Part shown: piece after piece, positions 56,257-64,000 of the stretch
Layout of the letters: each line of letters starts with the position of its first letter
Position numbering within the stretch: the stretch's first letter is position 1
NCBI GenBank assembly: GCA_036927565.1
Contig: JAYESD010000001.1
Span: 45,010,064 to 45,074,063 of the forward strand
Reading direction: 5' to 3'
DNA from: Tuctoria greenei
Taxonomy: Eukaryota; Streptophyta; Magnoliopsida; Poales; Poaceae
DNA length: 64,000 bases
Notes under the pieces: generated by a model
Database searches by the model: none
Seen by the model: the letters and a program-made list of their open reading frames with translations, nothing else
Told to the model about the DNA's origin: nothing
Made by a program: the position numbers and the translations under genes

Positions 56257-57627
56257 TTACATGACGTTCGATGCATCTAGCACATTTAACTCACTCCTTA
56301 GCCTAGAAAAAGTTTTCTCATCAAGTGGTTTAGTGAAGATATTTGCCAATTGTTCTTCGGACCTAACACCTCGCAATGAGATGTCTCCCTTAGCTTCATG
56401 ATCCCTCAAGAAATGATGGCGAATATCAATGTGCTTAGTGCGGGAGTGTTGAACGGAGTTTTTAGCTGTCTTAACCGCACTTTCATTGTCACATAGGAGA
56501 GGCACACAACAAAGTTTAATACCAAAGTCCAAAAGGGTTTGCTTCATATAAAGAATTTGGGCACAACATGCACCGGCCGCGATATATTCCGCTTCCGCCG
56601 TGGACAAGGCGACGAAATTTTGCTTCTTGCTAGACCAAGATACTAGGGAACGCCCAAGCAAGTGGCACCAACCAGAGGTACTCTTGCGATCCACAAAGCA
56701 TCCGGCAAAGTCTGAATCCGAGTAACCCAAGAGATGGAATTTTTCACCTTTAGGGTACCACAAGCCCACACTAGGGGTATGCTTAAGATACCTAAGTATC
56801 CTAAAGACCGCCTTCCAATGCGATTCTTTAGGTGCCGCTTGAAAGCGAGCACACAAGCATACACTAAACATGATATCGGGCCTAGATGCGGTAAGATAAA
56901 GCAATGAACCAATCATAGAACGGTAGTTAGATTCGTCAATAGGTTTACCGTCCTTATCCGTGTCGAGATGACAATTTGTTGCCATTGGAGTGCTTCTTGA
57001 GCTACAATCTCCCATCTCAAATTTCATCAAGAGGTCCTTAGTGTACTTTTCTTGATAGACGAAGGTCCCCTCTTGAAGTTGCTTGATTTGAAATCCAAGG
57101 AAGAAGTTAAGCTCTCCAATCATCGACATCTCGAATTCCCTAGACATCATTTTGCCAAACTCATGGATAAGAGCTTCGTTAGTTGAACCAAAAATAATAT
57201 CATCAACATAAATTTGACAAATAAATAATTCTCCATTGATGTCTTTGGTGAAGAGTGTAGTGTCCACCCTCCCGATCTCGAATCCTTTCATGATCAAGAA
57301 ATCCCATAGTCGTTCATACCACGCCCTAGGTGCTTGCTTGAGCCCGTAGAGCGCCTTGTGCAACCTAAACACATGATTAGGATTCCTCGGATGTATGGCT
57401 TCTAACCGGGCGACCGGAGCAAATGTCTCCCCAAAGTCTAGTCCTTCAACTTGCGAGAACCCCTTGGCCACAAGTCTTGCCTTGTTGCGGACCACAACGC
57501 CGTTCTCATCTTGTTTGTTGCGGTACACCCACTTTGTTCCAATGACGTTCTTGTTCTTGGGTCGCTCCTCCAACACCCAAACTTCATTGCGGATGAAGTT
57601 GTTAAGTTCTTCTTGCATGGCCATCAC
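56257..57627 (-). pseudogene. Sirevirus reverse transcriptase and RNase H, with internal deletion
   Basis: The minus frame of 456 codons starts MMAMQEELNNFI and runs VIGTKWVYRNKQDE, KARLVAKGFSQVEGLDFGETFAPVARLEAI, then jumps directly to HPRNPNHVFRLHKALYGLKQAPRAWYERL. The expected ~45 residues between, which contain the first RT catalytic aspartate block (xMDVKSAFLNG), are missing in frame (junction near 57392). QIYVDDIIFGSTN follows, then RNase H with YSDSDFAG and SRTKHIDIRHHFLRDH, ending LNVLDASNVM at a stop near 56257. A TAA at about 57640 separates it from the integrase in the same frame. Confidence 0.92.
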
Positions 57628-57648
57628 CCAATTTGGATCTTGGAGTGC

Positions 57649-59007
57649 TTACTCAATGTAAGTGGGTTCTACACATGAAACAAACGAGTAGTGCTCACAA
57701 AACGAAGAAAAATGACGAGAACGTGTACTTACTCCCTTTGACGGACTTCCGATGATTTGGTCCATCGGATGTGCCTTGGAGATGCGTCCATGCCTCATAA
57801 GTGGTTGTGAAGCACTTGGCGTTGGTGATGCGTGTTGCTCTTCATGTGGTTGGACTTGATCATGGACTTCTTCTTCTTCTTGATGTTGTGTGGCTTGTGA
57901 GTCTTGAGTCGGCAATGGATCATCCTTCACTTCTTTATCAACTTGATGCGCCATAGAAGTGTTTATGTTGGAACTTGAAGCTCCCCCTTGATCATGGCTC
58001 TCCTCAACTTTAGGTTTGATGTCTCCAATGGTCATGTTCTTCATAGCCTCTCGTAAGGGCTCATCATCTATTTCATCATGACCAAAACTCTCCTCTTGGG
58101 AGCCATTAGTTTCATCAAACTCAACATCACAACTTTCCTCAACTAAACCGGAGGTTTGGTTGAATACTCGATATGCTTTTGAGTTTGATGCATAACCAAG
58201 GAATATACCAACATCACATCTTCTTTCAAACTTACCGAGCCTTTTCTTGTGGTAGATGTAGCACTTGCACCCAAAGACTCGAAAGTAGGAGATGTTGGGA
58301 TTTCTCCCAATGAGAAGTTCGTACGGGGTCTTTTGAAGTAGTCGATGTAGGTAGACCCTATTTGCGGCATGGCACGCCGTGTTGATTGCTTCGGCCCAAA
58401 ACTTCTCCGACGTGCCATAGTCATCAAGCATTGCTCGCGCAAGAGTGATGAGAGTCTTGTTCTTTCTTTCAACAACACCATTTTGTTGAGGAGTGTATGT
58501 GGCCGAAAACTCATGCTTCACGCCTTCATGGTCACACCACTCCCCGATGTTGTAGTTCTTGAATTCGGTGCTGTTGTCACTCCGGACCTTGATGATGAGA
58601 AGTTGAAATTCCCTTTGAGCGCGGTTAGCGAAGGTCTTGAACACTTCCGAAGTTTCACTCTTGTCACCTAGAAACAAAGTCCAAGCATAGAGATAGTAGT
58701 CATAAACTATAACAAGACAATAAAGGTTACCGCCAAGACTTTGATATGTGGATGGTCCAAAGAGGTCCATGTGAAGTAGCTCAAGTGACTTGGAGGTTGA
58801 AACCATTGTCTTCATTGGGTGGTGTGAGGCAACTTGCTTCCCGGCTTGACAAGCGCTACAAAGCTTGTTCTTCTCAAATGTGACATCCTTCACGCCGGTC
58901 ACCATCCCAAGCTTTAATGACTTCTTGAGCTTGCTCATCCCTATGTGCGCTATGCGTCGATGCCATAGCCAACCCAAACTTGTCTTAGTGAAAAGAAAAG
59001 TGGTCAA
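57649..59007 (-). pseudogene. Sirevirus integrase, long open frame
   Basis: A 452-codon minus frame. The zinc-binding N-terminus reads WHRRIAHIGMSKL...CSACQAGKQ. The catalytic core has LLHMDLFGPS (first D), KVRSDNSTEFKN (second D; N where the usual residue after D is H or N) and NGVVERKNKTLI (E). The C-terminal part (KTPYELLIGRNPNISYFRVFGCKCYIY...) is followed by an acidic, Q/E-rich tail and the lead-in to RT (SFCEHYSFVSCVEPTYIE). The frame ends in TAA where a coding triplet is expected, then continues in the RT frame. Most residues look conserved, so this part decayed least. Confidence 0.93.
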
Positions 59008-59239
59008 GCTAGCATCCTTGTTGGAGAAGTCTACTAGGTAGAGATGTCCATGCGAAATCCTTTGAAGATTAGTTCTTAGCTTGTTTCACTACTCACAACA
59101 ACATCATTTTTCCTAAAGGTGCACGTTAGTCCAATATCACATAATTGTGCAATAGAAAGTAAATTAAAACTAAGTGACTTAACGTACAATACATTGGAAA
59201 TAGATAAATCATTTGAAATAGCAATTTTACCTAACCCAA

Positions 59240-59437
59240 TTACCTTGCCTTAGAGTTATCACCAAAGGTGACTTGTTCATGATTGTCGGGGTTTTCTATG
59301 GTGGTGAACATACCATCATTGCCGGTCATATGTTTACCCAATGCTTTCCTTTGGCTTTGTAGTTCACCTACACACATGAATTCAATTTTTAACTTTAGGC
59401 ACCCAAGCCAACTTAGGTCCTTGTATGTGTGATACAA
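59240..59437 (-). pseudogene. Sirevirus protease remnant lacking the DSG motif
   Basis: The minus frame reads KALGKHMTGNDGMFTTIENPDNHEQVTFGDNSKA. In relatives the HMTG block is preceded by a tryptophan-rich DSGC(T/S) active site. Here the residues before KHMTG read KALG, so the catalytic aspartate has been deleted or scrambled near 59337. Between 59007 and 59240 only scattered similarity remains. Confidence 0.75.
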
Positions 59438-61088
59438 GTGTCTTTGGGACCCAAAGTTGCTTGGGGAGCTTCCCCTTCATGCCCTTTATGTCTTTGCCAA
59501 TGAACCTTGCCTTCACTTTGCCATCTACTTTACTCAAGAGATAATAGTGATCATTGAAAGTAGACTTGTAGTTAGTAGGCAATTTTGGAGAAGGTCGGTT
59601 AGGAAGAGGACACTCACTTGTATGGTGACCGGTGATCTCACAATGTTGGCAATAGGAACCAACTTCCTTGATGAAGCTTGTTCTAAGCTCCGGTGAGGGC
59701 ACCTTTCGTTTGTTAGGCACCGGGAAGGATCCAAGTCCTCTCTTGTTGAAGGCCTTTGCTTGTTGGAAGAGGATTTCCTTGTGCTTGACTTCTCCTTTTG
59801 ATAGTCTTGCCACACTAGTGCGGAGACTTTCAATTTATTCCAACAAGTCCTTCTCCCTAGTGTTCTCTTTCAAAGGCAAAGACTTGTGCAAGACATTAGT
59901 GGCATGAGAAGTAATGGATACCTTATCATAAAGAGTTTGTTTCTTTACATTTTTCACTTCTTGATCAAGTGCTTCATAAGCAAGGTTAAGGATTTGATGC
60001 TCTTGGATTAACTCATTGTGCTTTCCCAAGAGTGCTTGGTGGGCTAAGTCAAGCTCATGATGATCTAGCATATTTGAGCCTTATCCTCCTCAACTTGCTT
60101 GACATGGGATTTGAGCGTGTCATGCTCTTTAAGTATGATTTCATACTTGTCAAGCAAATCGAGGTTAGCACTCTCAAGCTTAGCACGAGTTTCTTCAAGA
60201 GCCTTAACCTTACTCTTTTCCCTCTTAATGATAGTGTGATATTCATTTATTAATGAAGTTAAATCATCGGGGGAAAGCTCATCATCGCTAGAGTCATCAC
60301 ATACCTTGGTGTTACCTTTAGCCATGAGGCACATGGGTGGTGGATGCAGAGGTGAGTCATCATTGTTGTCAATGGCAAGGCCGGCCAAACTTTCTTCTTC
60401 CGCTTCACTCTCTTCATCACTTGATTCTTCGTCGGTGACCCATTCATTTGCCTCACACATGAACACCTTTTGTGGACCATTTCTCTTCTTTGGGAAGAGT
60501 TTTGGCTTCTTGCCCTTGTCATGTTTCTTCTTCCCAAAGGATCTTGGTTTGGGTTTGACCTCTTCTTCATCATCTTCACTATATTCAAGCTTGCGGTGCT
60601 TGCTCTTGTGGTTCTCTCTTCTTTTGTCCCGTTTTGGACAATCATAGGAGATGTGGCCTTGATCACCACAATTATAGCAAGTCTTGTGGTCATCTCTCCT
60701 TGGTAGGAACGCTTTCTTCTTGGGATCAAAGGTGTATCCCTTCTTGGCAATCTTGGAGTTCAAGCGAGAGAACTTTCTCATCATCAATGCAAGCTCATCA
60801 TCGTCATCTTCACTTGATGCTTGCTCTTCTTCACTTGAGCTAGGATCAACCACCTTCTTTTTCTTGAGACTTGTTTTCTTGGTGGAGGCCTTTTGACCAA
60901 TTGTCTTTGAAGATGATTGGTTCATCATCCCAAGTACACTCATCTCATGAGCGTGAATCTCTCCAATGAGTTTCAAAACTTCAATGTGGTCAAGAGATTC
61001 TTTTTGAAGCATGGAGTTGATGATGTTGTACTTTGTCTTGGGAAGGAGCATAAGAATCTTGCGGTTGATGAGTCCTTTGCCAAGAGAA
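59382..61088 (-). pseudogene. Sirevirus gag with two zinc knuckles and coiled coil, N-terminally truncated
   Basis: The minus strand begins inside gag at about 61088 (INRKILMLLPKTKYNIINSML). It goes on with IEVLKLIGEIHAHEMSVLGM, a basic/acidic linker, a first CCHC knuckle CYNCGDQGHISYDCPKR near 60670, long charged stretches (EEEQASSEDDDDE; DEESDEESEAEEES) and a coiled coil (60250-59835). A second C-x2-C-x4-H-x4-C knuckle CQHCEITGHHTSEC lies near 59640. One frame change near 60065 and a stop near 59835 break it. The missing N-terminus would have carried the first half of the capsid domain. Confidence 0.88.
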
Positions 61089-61089
61089 G

Positions 61090-61362
61090 CAATGCCAAGC
61101 AGCTGTCCGGAACGCGCGATGCCACCAGGCGCTCAGGCGCTATCATGAAATGTATGTGCGCAACCGGCAGAGGGAAGAGGGCGATATGGTGCTATGGCAA
61201 ATACTTACTTGTGAAGGCATGAACAAACTTTCCCCCAGCTGTGAAGGTCCCTTTCGAGTAATCAAAGTTTCCCGTCCCGGATGCGTTCGCTTGGCAACAG
61301 AGGATGTGATACCACATCCAAACCCCTGGAATATTGAGCACCTTCGTGAGTTCTACACTTAG
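61090..61362 (+). pseudogene. Tat-type integrase C-terminus
   Basis: The plus frame reads NARCHQALRRYHEMYVRNRQREEGDMVLW, then PSCEGPFRVIKVSRPGCVRLATED and ends NPWNIEHLREFYT at the TAG at 61360. The final WNIEHLR(E/K)FY block is characteristic of Tat-lineage (RIRE2/Grande-like) Ty3 polyproteins. Only the last ~90 codons are present; the catalytic core is absent. Confidence 0.88.
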
Positions 61363-62103
61363 TTACACAGAGTTGAGTTTGTATTTGTATAAAATGTATC
61401 TTATAGAGTCCATGAACAGAGTTGGTTGGCCCTAGATGAAAAGCACACTTAACTTGGTCCTGTACATTAGGTGTGTCTTTACCTTCCCTGGGTTAGTACA
61501 AGATGAATAACGCACTTAACTTGGTCATAAACTTTAAGTGTGTCATTGTCTACCCTTTTATTGGACCTATAATGAAAGACATTTATGTGCAAACAGACTC
61601 TATGTGTATTAATTTTGCGCATGCTCATTAATTTTACCGTCTTTTACCTTCTTGTCAATAGCAATGTTGTGCAATCCATTTAAAATTTAGTCCTAGAGAT
61701 TCATGTGATATATAAGTTTTACTGGTAATCTTCTATTGGATCTTAGTATTGCTAGACGGGCTACTCGCCGGAAAACCAAATCCAATGACAGGTCCGAAGT
61801 GCACTATCGACTTAGCCTAATCCAACACCCTAAGTACGACACTTTACCTATTTTGGTGGGTCTCAGTAAGGTGGGTCCAGAAAGAATATGAACCTAAGGA
61901 AGTTTAATTAGTATACTTATGTTGTCTCAGTGAGTTTTTTAGGATCTAAAATTCCAAAGGATAATAAGCCGCAAATAAGCTTTAGTCAAGAGGACGAATT
62001 TTACTGCTTTTCTTGTCTCTCATACGCAGGAAAAATAAATAATTGATGGCAATCTGCACGGCGATGATGGATGCTGCCAGAGCACTTAGCTCTGGCAGCA
62101 CAC
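61363..62103. other. Tat-type 3' untranslated DNA, no gene seen
   Basis: 740 bp after the pol stop with no ORF of note. 'acttggtc' plus 'taagtgtgtc' words recur near 61450, 61500 and 61550, suggesting a weak repeat. Confidence 0.5.
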
Positions 62104-62480
62104 AGGGGGCCCGCCATCGACGTTTTATGTGTTGACAGTGGGCGCCGTCGAAGCAACCAAGCTCCAACAACACCCAACGGGCCTGCTATCGACGTTTTAT
62201 GCGTTGATAGTGGGCGCTGTCGAAGCAACCAAGCTCCGACAACACCTAGGGGGCCCGCTGTAGACGTTTTATGCGTTGACAGTGGGCGCCGTCGAAGCAA
62301 CCAAGATCCAACAACACCAAGGGGGCCTGCTTTCGACGTTTTATGCATTGACAGTGGGCGTAGTCGAAGCAACCAAGCTCCAACAACACCTAAGGGGCCC
62401 GCCATCGATGTTTTAGGCGTTGATAGTGGGCGCTATCGAAGCAACTAAGCTCTGACAACTCCTAGGTGACCCGTTGTGGA
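62104..62480. repeat. 72-bp tandem repeat, five copies and a partial sixth, open on both strands
   Basis: The 'gacg' of 'tcgacgtttta' recurs at 62119, 62191, 62263 and 62335 and as 'gatg' at 62407 and 62479, an exact 72-bp spacing without indels. Because 72 is a multiple of three, the plus strand reads a 24-residue repeat (VLCVDSGRRRSNQAPTTP-like) and the minus strand another (AGPLGVVGAWLLRRRPLS-like). I see no evidence that either is translated. Confidence 0.93.
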
Positions 62481-62738
62481 TGTAACAAAGGGTCCTTGGA
62501 TATTTGGTATGCATGACTCGGACCTCGGGGCTATCAAACTAGCTACAAGTTCATGACGGTCAAAGATTCAAGACTTTGCTAAATTCCTCATGGTAGATGT
62601 CCTTAATCAATTGAGCACATCTACTAGGGGGCCAACAACATAAAGGCAATGTAGCATTGAAGACAAAAATGGAATTCTGAAGGATTTCATTATTCAAAAT
62701 GTATATATTTACAAGATGAAGGTACAAGAGGAAAGATC

Positions 62739-64000
62739 TTAGCTACTGGAGTTCCGCTCGAAGTATGAAGCAACCTTCTGGGCAGCTTCTTGGACGCTAG
62801 CCTTGGCAACTTCTTTTTTCTCAGCGATGGGTCCGTCAATCACTAGAGCTAAAGACATTGAGGGTTCTTGGCTTCGGAAGCACGTTAGCACATTTTTGCG
62901 ACGTTCCTAGCCAGGGACTTACCTTCAGTCTCGAGCTGGTCGACGACCACATCACCCAGTGCATCCTGCTTAGCACCAACGGAGTTGAGCGCCACCAAGG
63001 CCTTGTCCATCTCTGGCTCCGGATCAGCCGGTCGGACTGGGTTGAATCCCAAAGGCAACAGAGCATCATCCACACGCCCGAGGAAGTTCCAGACCTGTTA
63101 GGACTCAATTGATCTTGTGCTCCAGATCTCCTCCAATGACCGTCTTGCGGACGATAGCTCCGCAGAACCCTCCTTCGAGAACCACTCAACCACTTTGGCG
63201 TGCTACTGGATCTGTTCAGCCAGCAACCTCTCTTGGTCAACGATTTGCTTCTCTCGGAGGTGCAAGCTGTCTCACCTTTCCGCAAGCCATACTTGGTGCT
63301 TTTCTTTTTTCGCACCAGGACATGAATTTCTTAACATGACCAGCTAAGTCCTGCTCACCGCGTTCTAACTTCTGAGAGATTTCATCTTCTCTCTTTTGGA
63401 GCTCGTCCTCCTTATTATCAATATTGTCACGGCGCTTGAGGATTTGTTCCCTCATATTGTTGAGACTCTACGAGCGACTATTGGCCATTTCATTGAACGT
63501 CTTGGCATGCTCGTGGATCTCCCAGATATTGTCATCGAGGGCTTTTATAGCAGCCTCTCGTTCGTCCAGCGCCTTGTTCAGACGCGACTGTTGAGATTTC
63601 TCAGCCTCCAGCCACTCCCTTTGGTCTGCAAGCCGCGACCGCGTCAACTTCATTTTGAAGTACAGCAGGTTGCACCAGTGCCTCAGGGTGTCGCGCTCTT
63701 CTTCCAGAGCCTTGCGCTCATAGTCGAAGGTGAGTTGGACTTGGCGGAGGCTTGAGCAAGCATTGTCTATTGATATATCCAGGGTGATTGGTTCAGGACC
63801 TGCTGGAGGTTCCTCCTCTAGCTCCCCTGAGTCTTTTGGAATAGTCATCGGGACCCACGGCACAAGTAACGACTCCAACAGCTCGACATCTGCTGCAATG
63901 AACTCCAGGAGTTCATCCACCTCCGGCGCAGACAATGAAGGTCCTGCAGTCGGATCTTCAAGCAGTGGCGCAGGCATGGCCATTTGTGGCATATCGACAT
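62739..64000 (-). pseudogene. Antisense coiled-coil ORF of the Tat/Grande-type element (runs off window)
   Basis: From the window end the minus strand encodes MPQMAMPAPLLEDPTAGPS, an acidic region (LLEFIAADVELLESLLVPW; GELEEEPPAGPEP), then a long coiled coil (RQVQLTFDYERKALEEERDTL...LNKALDEREAAIKALDDN). After a stop near 63466 it continues in the same frame with MREQILKRRDNIDNKEDELQ to about 63237. Frameshifted pieces follow: DDALLPLGFNPVRPADPEPEMDKALVALN, VVVDQLETEGKSLARNVAKMC, then IDGPIAEKKEVAKASVQEAAQKVASYFERNSSS with the stop at 62741-62739. The gene runs against the direction of pol. Function is unknown; the coiled coil predicts self-association. Confidence 0.75.

Larger units (their letters stand above)
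52992..61090 (-). mobile_element. Sirevirus Ty1/copia element, minus strand, 5' end missing
   Basis: Reading the minus strand: gag (from ~61088), protease remnant, integrase, RT-RNase H, a 1.8-kb 3' region with several AGGGGGAG tracts, and a 3' LTR (54421 to 52992). Integrase before RT makes it copia. Two zinc knuckles and a coiled coil in gag, repeated polypurine tracts and palindromes upstream of the LTR TATA box are Sirevirus traits. The 5' LTR and the first part of gag are absent: at about 61090 the sequence changes to a plus-strand Tat-type integrase. Confidence 0.88.
61090..64000 (+). mobile_element. 3' fragment of a Tat/Grande-type Ty3 element
   Basis: A plus-strand integrase C-terminus (to 61362) is followed by 740 bp without genes, a 72-bp tandem repeat (62104-62480) and a long minus-strand ORF (62739 to beyond the window end). 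Integrase tail, 3' tandem repeats, antisense ORF, then LTR is the layout described for Grande/Retand members of the Tat lineage. The LTR would lie beyond 64000. The left end is a sharp junction with the antisense Sirevirus gag. Confidence 0.75.

Noticed and set aside
62104..62480. CRISPR-like or satellite interpretation of the 72-bp repeat
   Set aside because: The units are contiguous without unique spacers, and five copies inside a retrotransposon 3' region are not a centromeric satellite array.
1..64000. A host gene cluster or defence-type system
   Set aside because: Every domain-bearing frame belongs to a transposon. I found no non-transposon gene, so I claim no new host system.

Overview
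The window is plant nuclear DNA, almost certainly from a grass (Poaceae). The transposon families are those typical of grass heterochromatin: Tekay/Del and CRM-like Ty3 chromoviruses, Sirevirus Ty1/copia elements, a Tat/Grande-type Ty3 element, a CACTA element and GC-rich non-autonomous DNA transposons. I found no intact host gene, tRNA, rRNA or CRISPR array. Nearly every coding stretch is a piece of a decayed transposon. The species cannot be named from the sequence alone.

Left part (1-25 kb). Positions 1-8858 are the 3' portion of a Tekay-type element: a 1508-codon gag-pol frame followed by a 3990-bp LTR. It abuts the internal region of an older Ty3 element (8859-10450). That element's 3' LTR (10451-10723 plus 20301-21574) was split by a full-length Sirevirus-like copia element (10724-20300, LTRs 1543 and 1547 bp, target duplication gtatc/ttatc). 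Then come a minus-strand CRM-like relic (about 22270-24045) and an 844-bp hAT element (24318-25161) with a perfect 8-bp target duplication.

Middle part (25-45 kb). Positions 25170-28837 hold no recognisable gene. A 10,080-bp CACTA element fills 28838-38917 (target duplication GAA). It carries a broken TNP2 transposase and a second, apparently spliced gene, both on the minus strand, and it was itself hit by a 2863-bp element that now survives as a solo LTR (29394-32256, target duplication CATCA). A second Tekay-type LTR (39504-45207) carries two short TIR elements and is followed by its primer-binding site and leader.

Right part (45-64 kb). The second Tekay leader is cut at 46097 by a CRM-like chromovirus. 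Its gag-pol is frameshifted, and its 3' LTR switches after about 27 bp to unrelated DNA with a 55-bp repeat. This is followed by a minus-strand Sirevirus (52992 to about 61090) that has lost its 5' LTR and the start of gag. At about 61090 the sequence jumps to the 3' end of a Tat/Grande-type element: integrase tail, 72-bp tandem repeats and a long antisense ORF that runs off the window.

The most interesting signals are regulatory and structural: arrays of short palindromes upstream of TATA boxes in two unrelated LTR families, a second palindrome cluster inside a Sirevirus beside a promoter-like motif, an antisense ORF and a repeat open on both strands in the Tat fragment, chromovirus reading frames that continue into the LTR, and decay by C-to-T changes with no indels in one gag-pol.
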